In this document: positions 25,551 to 33,824 of the stretch, one piece after another
Numbering within the stretch: position 1 is the first letter of the stretch
How the letters are laid out: every line of letters starts with the position of its first letter
Origin: Chlamydiales bacterium
GTDB taxonomy: Bacteria > Chlamydiota > Chlamydiia > Chlamydiales > Simkaniaceae
Length of the DNA: 64,000 nucleotides
Assembly (NCBI GenBank): GCA_024233395.1
Contig: JACKPR010000005.1
Span: 62,001 to 126,000 of the forward strand
Reading direction: 5' to 3'
Position numbers and translations under genes: made by a program
The notes under the pieces: generated by a model
What the model was told of the DNA's origin: nothing
Seen by the model: the letters and a program-made list of their open reading frames with translations, nothing else
The model's database searches: none

Positions 25551-26201
25551 TTATAAAGAGAGAAGAGTGACTTCAAGAATAATAAGGGAGTAGGGTTCAG
25601 GCTTGGGAAATTCTCCATAAGCAAAATCTGGATGGATAAATATTTTTCGCTTTTCTCCTACGCTCATCCCCTCTACTCCTATTCTCAGCCCTGAAATCAT
25701 TTCAGAAAGAGGGAGTCGCACTCCAGATGATTGCTCAGACAAGATCTCGTCATTCAGTGTTTTTTCTACATAAGAGATCAAGGGTGTGCTGTTTTTGTCT
25801 TTAATGATCTCTCCTTTCCCAACATTGATCACTTCATAGTAGAGTTTGCTCTCGACTAACTCATTAACCCCGTTTATTTTTTTTATTTTTTGTAGGTAGG
25901 AATCGGCTGCTTGAAGGTTAAGGATTTCTTTTTCTAGAGCCTTTTTTTCTAAGGACTCTAAAAGTGAGGGATAACATTCATTCAAAGGTTTAGGCTCTAG
26001 CTTTCCTGTACTGAGCTTCCAAAGATTAAGCAACATCTCTTCAAAAGAATACTCCCCTTCATAAGCTCCCGCAATATTCCAAAGAACTTGAGCTAAATCT
26101 TCAGAAACTTGCAATCGATCTTTTTTATCCTCTTCCGAATAACAAAAAGATAAACAAATAAAACTGACTAGAAAAAAGGTTTTAAAACGGAATAATTTCA
26201 T
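25551..26201 (-). CDS. secreted FKBP-type peptidyl-prolyl isomerase (Mip-like)
   Basis: A 216-residue protein with a signal peptide (about residues 1-21, KTFFLVSFICLSFCYSEED). The N-terminal half is helical, as in the dimerisation domain of Mip. The C-terminal 100 residues are an FKBP domain: ending GMSVGEKRKIFIHPDFAYGE and LIILEVTLLSL. It catalyses proline isomerisation in the periplasm or at the surface. Some active-site aromatic residues are not obvious, so activity may be low. It overlaps the upstream unknown secreted gene by four bases. Confidence 0.82.
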   Translation of the reverse strand: MKLFRFKTFFLVSFICLSFCYSEEDKKDRLQVSEDLAQVLWNIAGAYEGEYSFEEMLLNLWKLSTGKLEPKPLNECYPSLLESLEKKALEKEILNLQAADSYLQKIKKINGVNELVESKLYYEVINVGKGEIIKDKNSTPLISYVEKTLNDEILSEQSSGVRLPLSEMISGLRIGVEGMSVGEKRKIFIHPDFAYGEFPKPEPYSLIILEVTLLSL

Positions 26202-27154
26202 GAGGTTAGTATCTCTAAAACGGTTTTTAAAAAGTCATCTGACTCATAAATTCTTAAAATTTCACTACCTAGGTTATCACAATTCTCTATTATCGCTTGT
26301 GTCTCAAGACTTTTTTCATTTCCTAAAAATCGAGATCTTTTAATTGGAAGAAAAGGGTTAGTTTTATTTGCTGTTTGAATTAAGTCCATTTCATCGACAA
26401 GGGTAAGAAACTCTAAATTTAGAGAAGAAATGTCAATAGCACTTTCTTGCTGACATTTTTTGCAAGGCTCTGAGAATTCTTCTACCTCTAAATAACGGAT
26501 AACTTCTAAAGGAAGTGTTTTTATTTCAATAGGGAGATTTTTTAACTTTTGGATAATCTCCTCTCTTTTTGCAAACCTCTCCACATTTTCTTTCCCATAC
26601 CCATATAGAAGTCCGAAGGCTTTATAGTAAGAAACTAAACACGGAATGTTGTAATGATAGTAACCTAGTTTTCCTTGACAAAGCCTTGTGAGGATCTCTC
26701 TCCCACTTATTTTTTCTCCTACTAATTCTTGAAAAACCTGGAGATTGTCTTCAATCACTTCAAAAGCTTTCTTTTTATTAACCAATAGAAATCCAAAAAA
26801 ACTTCCCTCTCTTATTTTAATAAGACTATACCTCTGCATAGGGAAAAGTGTTTTATACTTCTCCCATACTTCCCACCCCTTTTCATCTAATGCCATCAAA
26901 AAAAGGTGTTTATGAGGTTCTTTGTAAAACTGAGGAAAAGCCATTAAGTCCAAATTATAATCAATACTTCCAATAGGTTTTTGTCCTAAGAGGGTGTATG
27001 AAAAGTCCCCATGAGAACAGAGCCTTTTAAAGAATTTTGACAAAAGCTCTCTATCTTCCGGAGGAATTTGCTTAAGTCGATCATTAATCGATTCAGCAAA
27101 TAAAGAGTTTAGGAAGCAAGCTACCGACAAAACAAGAATGATAAGAAATCTCAT
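26198..27154 (-). CDS. secreted protein of unknown function
   Basis: A 318-residue protein beginning MRFLIILVLSVACFLNSLFA, a signal peptide with cleavage near residue 21. The ATG at 27154 is preferred to the preceding GTG. The mature part is mixed, with one CKKCQQE pair of cysteines near residue 240 that could bind a metal or form a disulphide. No family is recognised. It sits between the zinc finger protein (upstream, nine-base gap) and the Mip-like isomerase (downstream, overlapping), so all three are probably co-expressed and exported. Confidence 0.6.
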   Translation of the reverse strand: MRFLIILVLSVACFLNSLFAESINDRLKQIPPEDRELLSKFFKRLCSHGDFSYTLLGQKPIGSIDYNLDLMAFPQFYKEPHKHLFLMALDEKGWEVWEKYKTLFPMQRYSLIKIREGSFFGFLLVNKKKAFEVIEDNLQVFQELVGEKISGREILTRLCQGKLGYYHYNIPCLVSYYKAFGLLYGYGKENVERFAKREEIIQKLKNLPIEIKTLPLEVIRYLEVEEFSEPCKKCQQESAIDISSLNLEFLTLVDEMDLIQTANKTNPFLPIKRSRFLGNEKSLETQAIIENCDNLGSEILRIYESDDFLKTVLEILTS

Positions 27155-27163
27155 CACTTTCCC

Positions 27164-27469
27164 TTATGCCCTTGGTGGTCCCCAAGGCCATCCACAATAC
27201 CAACAATTATTGTCTTTAGGGTCATTATATTTCCCACAGTTACCACATTTCCATTTGGCTTCTTTTTTCAGAACATAATACCTACCTTCAGTTTTATCAA
27301 ATATCAGCGCGTCGACTTCTTGATAAGAATCATTAACCTCTACATACATTCCTGAAGGATCGAATAATACCTGTTCCAAATCCACATATTCTCTTTCAAG
27401 AGGGTTTCCAAAAACTGAAGCTGAACCGATAGTAGCAATGATCATCGCAAAAATACAAATTCTCTTCAT
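27164..27469 (-). CDS. small secreted protein with RanBP2-type zinc finger
   Basis: A 101-residue protein. Residues 1-21 (MKRICIFAMIIATIGSASVF) form a signal peptide. The C-terminus carries WKCGNCGKYNDPKDNNCWYC, which fits the RanBP2 zinc finger pattern W-x-C-x2-C-x3-N-x6-C-x2-C exactly. That fold in eukaryotes binds RNA or ubiquitin. Bacterial zinc ribbons rarely keep both the Trp and the Asn. The middle (residues 25-75) is predicted beta-rich. First gene of the three-gene secreted operon. Function unknown. Confidence 0.65.
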   Translation of the reverse strand: MKRICIFAMIIATIGSASVFGNPLEREYVDLEQVLFDPSGMYVEVNDSYQEVDALIFDKTEGRYYVLKKEAKWKCGNCGKYNDPKDNNCWYCGWPWGPPRA

Positions 27470-27567
27470 ACTATTCTCCTTTAAAAACTAAAATGACACT
27501 TTTAACTACAGGATATATAGGTTTCACAAAATTATATCCATCTCTAAAGATTGGGTTGAAAAAGGGT

Positions 27568-27597
27568 TTGATTAAAACTGAGAAAGGGCTTTAGAAT
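27568..27597 (+). promoter_or_regulatory. candidate promoter for an unannotated RNA
   Basis: TTGATT at 27568-27573, an 18-base spacer and TAGAAT at 27592-27597. Transcription would begin near 27604 and run through a structured non-coding stretch to the terminator at 27852-27887. Confidence 0.4.
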
Positions 27598-27616
27598 AGC
27601 TTCTAGATGTAAAAAA

Positions 27617-27636
27617 GGGCCTTCCGAAGAAGGCCC
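27617..27636 (-). terminator. rho-independent terminator, minus strand
   Basis: An 8-bp GC-rich stem GGGCCTTC/GAAGGCCC with a four-base loop, followed on the minus strand by TTTTTT. No annotated minus-strand gene ends just upstream of it, which supports a non-coding transcript or a lost gene in 27640-27890. Confidence 0.7.
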
Positions 27637-27851
27637 AGTGCCACTAAGAGTTAGCGCTCTTAAGATGGCATGAACCCAAGGAGAAAAATTGGTTACTCTC
27701 ACTCCCTGGATTCGAAAAAATCATTTTTTTCGTTTCCCAAGATTTTTTCAATTCTCTTGCGATAAAGAAAACAAACAATCTTTCTTAAAGAGAACTCATG
27801 ATGGCAAACACCAGGTTTGCTGGCAAGGTTTTGTCTAAGTTTTAGGGAGTT

Positions 27852-27887
27852 GAAAGCGCTTCTTTTAGGGGCGCTTTCTTTTTTTTC
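27852..27887 (+). terminator. rho-independent terminator, plus strand
   Basis: An 8-bp stem GAAAGCGC/GCGCTTTC with an 11-base loop, followed by TTTTTTTTC. No plus-strand protein gene precedes it closely; it would end the candidate RNA starting near 27604. Confidence 0.75.
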
Positions 27888-27896
27888 TTTGGCTCT

Positions 27897-28604
27897 TTGA
27901 AACAAAATAGACAAGAGGCCACTGCCATGAATAATTTATCACATTCGAAAGAAATTTCCCAAGGATTAAGAAAGCATTTGATGGGAGGACTCCTTTTTTC
28001 AGCTCCCAGACTTTTTTGGGAGACGATGGATCGAAAGCATTTTCCCCTTTGCAATCTTTTTTTAAAAAGGGCGCTTGTTGCTGCGATGAATCAAAAGAAA
28101 AACTCTCTTCATCTGATAAGAGAGGAGAACTTTTCTCCTCTAAATTTGTCTGGGAGAAGGCCTTCTATTCTCAAAGGTTCTCCAAGGGATTATTTGAGAA
28201 AGGGACTGGATCAACTCAAACTAAAAAATCTTCCTCCTCTTTCTTTAGTGACGAGTTCTCAAGATGGAGAAAAATTAAAAGAAACATGGGAAAGAGAGCT
28301 TGGCATCGAATGTCAGCTGAACTCTTCTCTCCCTCAGCAACTTGCCTTTGTAGAGTGGAGCGATTCAGATCAAGATCCCCTTTTGAGATTAGCTGCTTTT
28401 AAAAGGGCAACAGATAAACTTAAACCCAAAGGGAACAACTGGGAACATCCGGGATATCCGACTCTTTTTGAGAAGGCAAAACGGGAAACCGATCCTCAAA
28501 AGGGGAAAGATTTGATGGAGCGCTTAGAAGAGATGGTTCTACAAAACCTTTCCATCCTCCCCCTCTTCTACCAATTCGATAAGGCGGTGAAGCTGCCCAA
28601 GTAG
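27897..28604 (+). pseudogene. remnant of an oligopeptide-binding protein (OppA, family 5)
   Basis: An open frame of 235 codons that corresponds only to the C-terminal third of a family 5 solute-binding protein. It includes LKRALVAAMNQKK (the usual RRA-A-DR region), QLAFVEWSDSDQDPLLRL, and an ending DLMERLEEMVLQNLSILPLF typical of OppA C-termini. The signal peptide and the first 300 residues are absent, and the first 50 codons do not look like the family, so the gene is 5'-truncated. Its last 66 bases overlap the converging ATPase gene. Confidence 0.65.
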
Positions 28605-29927
28605 GTAGAATGGCAATGAAAGAAGTGTATATTCTAAATGAGCTCCTGTAGAGGTTTTGACTTGAACTGGGCTAAGCGTCGGATAATCTGAGTTGATGCG
28701 AACAGCTAGATTTTTCTTTTTGCATAGCATAAATTGATGAAGTGATTTAAGGGTTCCAGTTTTACCTGCTTTGACTTCAATAGGTATCATTTGATTTTTA
28801 TGTTGGATGACATAGTCTACTTCAGCATTTGAGTGTGTTTCTATCCGTTGCCAGTAATGAATTGAAGGAGAAGCAAAAGAAGGAAAGAGCGTTCGAAGTT
28901 GCTGTCCAACAAACTGTTCTGCTAAGCCTCCACTATTCACTAATATAAGCTCTGATACTGAGCGCAGTTGATGGAGCGAAAGACCTAACTCTGCAGAAAC
29001 AAGACCACAATCTAATAAAATGACTTTGAAGAATTTTTCTTTGACCTCAGCACCCAGCGGCAAACCATTTGCAGCTGTCGCAAAAACTTGATGACAAACA
29101 CGAGCTTTGGTCATCAAATCAAGCGCTTGTCTTAAGGAAGGAGCATTTACTTGTGAGTTGACATGCGAATAGACAAATTTCTTTCCCAATTGCAGAGGAA
29201 TAGATGTCAGTATATCTTCTAGACGATTCGTATTAAGGCGCCCTCGATATTTAGCAAAATCTTCACGGTATGTTGCAATTAAGTCGAAGTGAATCTGATT
29301 GATCGTTTGAAGGTTTTTATCGTTGGACCAAGAGGAAACGGCAGCGGGCATTCCCCCAACAACCAAATATTCCTTTAGCGCCGTAGTCAGTTCTTTGTGA
29401 ATTGCCTCGGGAACTTCTTTGCTAAGATGATAGGATTCCAGATACTCTCTTAACTCTTTACGTCCTATAGCCTCTAGAAACTCCTCAAATGAAAGCGGCT
29501 CCAAGTACATATAACCAATTCTACCTACTGGCATACTAAATTCATGGTCAGCTAACGCAAAGTCCAACAAAGACCCTGCGGCTATAACGGGTAGTTCGGG
29601 CATCTCTTCAGCAAACCAACGGAGTTTCGCAAGAAGGTGTGGAACGACTTGTATTTCATCAAGGAAAAGAATTGTGTTTGAAGGGTCAATAGCTCCTTGC
29701 GATGCTGCAATATTAGCAATGATCTCCTTAGGTTCATTTGATGAAAATAAAGACTCAAAGTCTGGCCTTTTCTCAAAGTTAAGTTCTACAAGCCTGCGTT
29801 GCAATGATTTTGCCAAGTCTCGAATGAGCCAAGTTTTTCCTACCTGTCTTGCCCCTCTAACAACCAAGGGTTTTCGGGTCTTGGAGTTGAGCCAATCTAC
29901 TAAATAATGGGAACGGTCACGTTTCAT
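28539..29927 (-). CDS. AAA ATPase with DUF4143 nuclease-like domain
   Basis: A 462-residue protein of the widespread AAA_14/DUF4143 family. The N-terminal ATPase (residues 1-200) has Walker A GARQVGKTWLIRDLA and Walker B NTILFLDEIQ. The C-terminal domain (about 215-440) has the restriction-endonuclease-like pattern VDYVIQHKNQMIPIEVKAGK. Members spread horizontally; their biological role is unclear, with proposals including toxin-antitoxin-like or defence functions. Three iterons lie 54 bases upstream of the ATG. It converges with the OppA remnant. Confidence 0.88.
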   Translation of the reverse strand: MKRDRSHYLVDWLNSKTRKPLVVRGARQVGKTWLIRDLAKSLQRRLVELNFEKRPDFESLFSSNEPKEIIANIAASQGAIDPSNTILFLDEIQVVPHLLAKLRWFAEEMPELPVIAAGSLLDFALADHEFSMPVGRIGYMYLEPLSFEEFLEAIGRKELREYLESYHLSKEVPEAIHKELTTALKEYLVVGGMPAAVSSWSNDKNLQTINQIHFDLIATYREDFAKYRGRLNTNRLEDILTSIPLQLGKKFVYSHVNSQVNAPSLRQALDLMTKARVCHQVFATAANGLPLGAEVKEKFFKVILLDCGLVSAELGLSLHQLRSVSELILVNSGGLAEQFVGQQLRTLFPSFASPSIHYWQRIETHSNAEVDYVIQHKNQMIPIEVKAGKTGTLKSLHQFMLCKKKNLAVRINSDYPTLSPVQVKTSTGAHLEYTLLSLPFYLLGQLHRLIELVEEGEDGKVL

Positions 29928-29980
29928 ATTGATAACTAGTGTTTATTCTTACTTGATTCTGCCCTATTTTTTATTTTAAG

Positions 29981-30069
29981 TCTACAAAACTGAGGGGTGT
30001 TTTCGAGACCAACTCTATAAAACTAGGGGGTGTTTTGTAGGTTTGGTCTATAAAAACAGGGGGTGTTTA
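29981..30069. repeat. three 23-bp iterons with exact 33-bp period
   Basis: Copies start at 29981, 30014 and 30047 and follow the pattern TCTAtAAAACtaGGGGGTGT plus TTT; unrelated 10-base spacers separate them. Within each copy AAAAC and GTTTT flank a G-rich core, giving partial dyad symmetry. The period equals about three helical turns, so all sites face one side. They lie just upstream of the DUF4143 ATPase gene and downstream of the methyltransferase gene. Confidence 0.85.
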
Positions 30070-30082
30070 TTTTGGTATTTTT

Positions 30083-30886
30083 CTAATCATCAGATAATGA
30101 GCCTCTTGCGAAACAGCCAGAGGGAAGGGAGAAATTCTGACTCGGCAAAAGCATTTCTCCTGAGTCGATAGAAAGGTTGGGAAAGGTTTGACTCAAGAGG
30201 TGGTGGAGTACTTTGGGGGTGAGTCCAGGGGTGTGGCAGGTTAAAAGGATAAAGGAGGGGTTTGTTTTGAGAACTTGTTTACAGAGCTCAAGAAGGGGTG
30301 GAAGATCTCTTTCGATTTTAAAGACTTGCCCTTGTGAGCCTCGACCAAAGCTTGGAGGATCTAATAGGAGGGCATCATATTTTCGTTTCCGTTTGATTTC
30401 GCGGCGGAGAAATTTGAGGGCATCGTCAACGATCCAGCGGATGGGAGCTTTTTCAAGTTTGTTGAGCGCTGCATTTTCTCGAGCCCAATCGATCATCCCT
30501 TTTGCTGCATCGAGGTGACAGACTTGATGCCCTTTTTTTGCGAGATAGAGGGTTGCAGCACCTGAGTAAGCAAAAAGATTTAAGATTTCGGCGTTGGGGT
30601 TGAGGTTCTTTTCCATCCAATTCCAGTGCTGGGCATGTTCGGGGAAAAGCCCCACATGACCAAAGTCGGTGGGAACAATTTTGAACTGGAGGTTTTTGTA
30701 ATTGACAGTCCATGACTTTGGAAGTCCTTTCCATTGTTTTCCTCTTAAAAAGGTACTGTCAGCACTGCTCCATAGTTTTGGTGCTTGAGGTTTCCAAAGA
30801 GCCTGTGGACACGGGCGGATTAATGTATAATCACCAAACCGCTCGAGCTTTTGTTCGTCGCCGCTGTCTATGAGTTCGTAGGTCAT
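30083..30886 (-). CDS. class I SAM-dependent RNA methyltransferase (RlmI/RlmK-like)
   Basis: A 267-residue protein with the Rossmann-fold methyltransferase motifs LNLFAYSGAATLYLAKKG (SAM loop), HLDAAKGMIDWARENAALN (acidic ribose contact) and the catalytic-region ALLLDPPSFGRGSQG. The DPPSFGRG form and N-terminal region resemble the RlmI/RlmK 23S rRNA methyltransferases, but the PUA domain is missing. It overlaps the cinA start by four bases and is the last gene of the run coming from nrdR. Confidence 0.85.
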   Translation of the reverse strand: MTYELIDSGDEQKLERFGDYTLIRPCPQALWKPQAPKLWSSADSTFLRGKQWKGLPKSWTVNYKNLQFKIVPTDFGHVGLFPEHAQHWNWMEKNLNPNAEILNLFAYSGAATLYLAKKGHQVCHLDAAKGMIDWARENAALNKLEKAPIRWIVDDALKFLRREIKRKRKYDALLLDPPSFGRGSQGQVFKIERDLPPLLELCKQVLKTNPSFILLTCHTPGLTPKVLHHLLSQTFPNLSIDSGEMLLPSQNFSLPSGCFARGSLSDD

Positions 30887-32106
30887 GCGTAGGGCTCGAT
30901 GTTATAAACAAGGTAGCGATATAGAGAAGCGAGAAGATACGTGACTGTGTATTCAATAACGAGCGCGCGATTTCGAATCGATCCTTTGATTGGGATCAAG
31001 CCGGAAAATGTTTTATCGGGAGTTGAGATCGCTGACCAAACGGTTCCAACGGGTTTTTCTGGAGTTCCTCCATCTGGTCCTGCAATACCTGAGATGGCAA
31101 TGGCGTAATCTGCGCCCGTCAGTTTTTTTGCTCCTTTTACCATTTCTACCACGACTTCTTGACTAACGGCGCCATGTGCTTGGAGGGTTTTTTTAGAAAC
31201 TCCAAGAGCGGTTTCTTTTAAGTGGTTGGAGTAGGAAACTATACTCCCTAAAAAATAATCGGAGCTGCCTGGGTGTTTTGTTAAGCGGGCGGATAATTCA
31301 CCCCCTGTGCAACTTTCTGCTGATGCAAAGCTTTTTTTATGCTCCACCATCCACTGATGAAGGGCCTTTTCGATTTGTTTTGATGCAGTGGAAAAAACAT
31401 GGGTTTTAAACTTTTGAGCCACTTGATCTCGAAGGGTGGCTATTTTGTTTTGATCCTTTCCCTGAACATAGACAGAAAGAATCCCATATCCGGGACAGAT
31501 CCCAATGGTAACATCAGGGTTTTCTTTTTCTAAGGTGCGAAGATAAGGATCGACTTGTTGCTCAGAAAGTAAACAGAGGTAGAGGGGTGCGACATAATGA
31601 GATTTGGTGTGGTGTTTTTCTAAATGGCCAATGACTGCAGGAAGCATCACTTCCATTTGCGCTGGCACTCCAGGTAAAACAAAAACTGTTGCTATTCCTT
31701 CTAAAATAAATCCAGGAGCTGTTCCTAAAGGGTTGGGAATGACAGTTGCTCCTTTGGGAACCATTGCTTGATCTTCAAGGGTGGGAAGGTTTTTTCCAAA
31801 GCGCTCAATAAGATCAGCAGCGATTGCTTCATCGTAAACAAGTGAGGTATTAAAAATATCAGCAACAATATCGCGTGTTAAATCGTCTCCAGTGGGTCCT
31901 AGCCCCCCTGTTGTAATGATAAAAGAGGCGCGCTGCATGGCTTCTTCGATCCCTTTTTTTAAAAGGGCCTTTTCATCAGGAAGAAGGGTCACTTTATCGA
32001 CAGAAAAACCATGAGGGAGCAACGCTTGACCAATGACAGCAGCATTGCTGTTAATGGTATGTCCCGACAGAAGTTCATTTCCAATCGAGAGGATTTCTAA
32101 AGTCAT
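30883..32106 (-). CDS. cinA: CinA-family protein (nicotinamide-nucleotide amidase)
   Basis: A 407-residue protein with two domains: an N-terminal MoCF-type pyrophosphatase domain (residues 1-170; SIGNELLSGHTINSNAAVIG and TTGGLGPTGDDLTRDIVAD) and a C-terminal CinA amidase domain (about 245-400; SAESCTGGELSARLTKHPGS and AISGIAGPDGGTPEKPVGTV). It hydrolyses damaged or recycled pyridine nucleotides (NMN to NaMN). Typical length. Four-base overlaps with both neighbours mark one operon. Confidence 0.92.
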   Translation of the reverse strand: MTLEILSIGNELLSGHTINSNAAVIGQALLPHGFSVDKVTLLPDEKALLKKGIEEAMQRASFIITTGGLGPTGDDLTRDIVADIFNTSLVYDEAIAADLIERFGKNLPTLEDQAMVPKGATVIPNPLGTAPGFILEGIATVFVLPGVPAQMEVMLPAVIGHLEKHHTKSHYVAPLYLCLLSEQQVDPYLRTLEKENPDVTIGICPGYGILSVYVQGKDQNKIATLRDQVAQKFKTHVFSTASKQIEKALHQWMVEHKKSFASAESCTGGELSARLTKHPGSSDYFLGSIVSYSNHLKETALGVSKKTLQAHGAVSQEVVVEMVKGAKKLTGADYAIAISGIAGPDGGTPEKPVGTVWSAISTPDKTFSGLIPIKGSIRNRALVIEYTVTYLLASLYRYLVYNIEPYA

Positions 32107-32753
32107 ACCGAAAGTCCTACGGTTTCTAGCTGGGCATGGGCATGGATCCAGCTTTTACACTTTTTCCCTAGCCGAAAGGTCGCATTGATCGGAGTATCCC
32201 CTACTTTAAAAGGAGCAGGGGTGGTTCCTCCACGGATCCATTTCGCTAAGGTTTTAAAGAGTTCAGTATTGGGGAATTCAGAATTTTTATAAACCTCAAC
32301 AACATCATTCTTGATGGAATTCGAATAGAGTTGTGGAAAGGCAAATTGAATGCCCCATGTGACAGCATACTTTGAATGGACCATGGAATGAAACGCATTG
32401 TGCTCTTCAGAAAAAGTAAAATGGTGAAGGCTGAGCTGCACAACAGGCTCTTTAGGTTTGATGATAAATTTTCCCTCTTTTGCTTCAATGGCATAAAGAG
32501 AGTCACTCGTACTAGAAAAGGCTGCAGAAAAATAAGGTTTTAGCTCTTTTTCATCGGGAACGAGCCCCGCTTTAAGGGAGGTGACGTAATCGATATATTT
32601 CGAAAGGAATTTTTCCTGAGGAATAATGGCATCTTCTAAGTCAACAAGCTCTGAAACATTATAGATCAAAAAAGGAGGAAGACTTCTCATCAGTGCTTCC
32701 ATCTCTCGAACATCTAATAAAGCGCGATGGGAAAGCCATTTTGAGGCTTGCAT
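32103..32753 (-). CDS. conserved protein of unknown function downstream of lspA
   Basis: A 216-residue soluble protein without a recognised domain. The track start at 32786 lies in a repeat derived from lspA; the ATG at 32753 is preferred because AGGAG precedes it directly and because the ancestral order was lspA stop, AGGAGTG, this ATG. It overlaps cinA by four bases. The insertion at 32826-35034 has cut it off from its original operon promoter, so it may now be expressed by read-through from marR. Confidence 0.65.
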   Translation of the reverse strand: MQASKWLSHRALLDVREMEALMRSLPPFLIYNVSELVDLEDAIIPQEKFLSKYIDYVTSLKAGLVPDEKELKPYFSAAFSSTSDSLYAIEAKEGKFIIKPKEPVVQLSLHHFTFSEEHNAFHSMVHSKYAVTWGIQFAFPQLYSNSIKNDVVEVYKNSEFPNTELFKTLAKWIRGGTTPAPFKVGDTPINATFRLGKKCKSWIHAHAQLETVGLSV

Positions 32754-32764
32754 CACTCCTTCAA

Positions 32765-32825
32765 CTTTTGGATGGCTGAGCTGCATGGGACCTTACTTTT
32801 TTGAGAAGTTCTTGAAAAATCATGA
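32765..32825. repeat. 61-bp direct repeat, left copy (duplicated lspA 3' end)
   Basis: Identical in all 61 positions to 35035-35095. On the minus strand it encodes the last 20 residues of LspA and in this copy continues into the ancestral stop (TGA at 32761-32763) and the next gene's ribosome site. The stop codon of marR (32820-32822) lies in its right edge. Confidence 0.95.
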
Positions 32826-33329
32826 CTTAAGCCCTCCGGCAGCATTCTTAACACCATCTACTTCAGATTCTGCCGTAACAATTGTTGTTAAGCATTCAAG
32901 AAAAGATTGTTGTTTATCTTTTATATGACTAAGAAATTTAGAGTCAACACCTTCTACATTTTTAACAGTCTTTTTTACTAGCTTGATCCCATCTGATGTT
33001 AGAGTTAAAAACTTTGATCTCTCATCACCTTCTTTTTGCATCCGTTGAATCAGACCTTTTTTAACAAGTACGCGTATGACCTGCGAAGCCATAGATACAT
33101 CGCACATTGAAATCTTAGCTAAATTATTTTGATTTGTTTCAATTTTTTTACCTTGCAGATAAGCAAGACTTGTTAGAATAACAAATTGCACATGAGTAAT
33201 ATTATGGGGACTTAAAAGCCGGTCTAATTTGCGTTTCCATAATAAATAAGTTTGCCATAGCATAAACCCTGGACTTCCAGTTGCTTCTTGAAAATGACTA
33301 ATATCACCCCAGTTTAGTTCTTCACTCAT
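32820..33329 (-). CDS. MarR-family transcriptional regulator
   Basis: A 169-residue winged helix-turn-helix protein. The DNA-binding region (about residues 50-110) contains NLAKISMCDVSMASQVIRVL, the recognition helix, and the wing DERSKFLTLTSDG, both typical of MarR. The ATG at 33329 overlaps the SRPBCC stop (ATGA) and has AAAGGA eight bases upstream; an ATG at 33338 is an alternative. It probably regulates the divergent promoter region at 33825-33881. Part of the inserted segment; its stop lies in the duplicated lspA sequence. Confidence 0.85.
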   Translation of the reverse strand: MSEELNWGDISHFQEATGSPGFMLWQTYLLWKRKLDRLLSPHNITHVQFVILTSLAYLQGKKIETNQNNLAKISMCDVSMASQVIRVLVKKGLIQRMQKEGDERSKFLTLTSDGIKLVKKTVKNVEGVDSKFLSHIKDKQQSFLECLTTIVTAESEVDGVKNAAGGLKS

Positions 33330-33772
33330 TGCGGACATCCTTTTAAAGATTTAGATTCGGCAAGTTTAACCAGTTTACTCATCGCATAAGGAAGGTTTTC
33401 TTTTATTTTACGACCAATAATAAACGCAAAAATATGCGAGGTTAATCCTTCCATTTCTACTTGGTGAATAATGGTTGTGGTGCCATCAGGATTATCCCTT
33501 AAGTAATGAGCGAAAATCATTTTGGTTAATGGTAAGTGCGAAACAACCGTAAATGATTTATTATTTTCCACTTCTGACAATTCAAATTTAACTTTTGGGC
33601 CTCCTGCAGGCTTTATTATACCTCTGGCCCCGCAAATAAATTTATTCGGTTCATCAATGTGCGCATATACAACATCTTCATCCCAATCAGGCCAAAGACT
33701 TAGATTTGCATAAAATGGCCAAATATCAGCCTTGCCCGCTTTTGTAATCACAGAATAATTTGCTATAATCAT
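33326..33772 (-). CDS. SRPBCC-fold (polyketide cyclase/START-like) protein
   Basis: A 148-residue protein with the helix-grip pattern of SRPBCC proteins: KAGKADIWPFYANLSLWPDW at the start, then a beta region (KFELSEVENNKSFTVVSHLP, IIHQVEMEGLTSHIF) and a long C-terminal helix. These bind hydrophobic ligands in a deep pocket. Pairing with a MarR regulator suggests the ligand or substrate controls expression, an inference. It starts near the shared control region with rhuM. Confidence 0.8.
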   Translation of the reverse strand: MIIANYSVITKAGKADIWPFYANLSLWPDWDEDVVYAHIDEPNKFICGARGIIKPAGGPKVKFELSEVENNKSFTVVSHLPLTKMIFAHYLRDNPDGTTTIIHQVEMEGLTSHIFAFIIGRKIKENLPYAMSKLVKLAESKSLKGCPQ

Positions 33773-33824
33773 AAATTTATGCCTTTGTGAATCTAAAGTT
33801 CACATAGTATACACGTAAACATTC

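Larger units (their letters stand above)
27604..27887 (+). ncRNA. candidate structured non-coding RNA, about 280 nt
   Basis: No ORF of note lies here, yet the interval is rich in helices. These are GGGCCTTC-CGAA-GAAGGCCC (27617-27636), GCCACTAAGAG facing CTCTTAAGATGGC (27640-27669), a CGAAAAAA/TTTTTTTCG hairpin, and ACTCCCT near 27704 that can pair with AGGGAGT at 27844-27850. It ends in a textbook terminator (next entry). I could not match it to tmRNA, RNase P or 4.5S RNA; 6S RNA is possible but unproven. The first hairpin also works as a terminator for the opposite strand, so the RNA could instead run leftward. Confidence 0.35.

Noticed and set aside
27604..27887. tmRNA, RNase P RNA or 4.5S RNA
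   Set aside because: Conserved signatures of these RNAs (tag reading frame and tRNA-like ends, GAGGAAAGTC, GGAAGCAGCC-type loop) were not found; only a generic structured RNA can be proposed.
28016..28402. 128-codon ORF overlapping the OppA remnant in another frame
   Set aside because: Ser/Phe-rich, out-of-frame product; the 27897-28604 frame carries the OppA-like residues.
29981..30069. CRISPR array
   Set aside because: Only three repeats with 10-base spacers and no cas genes; the spacing and dyad symmetry fit protein-binding iterons.
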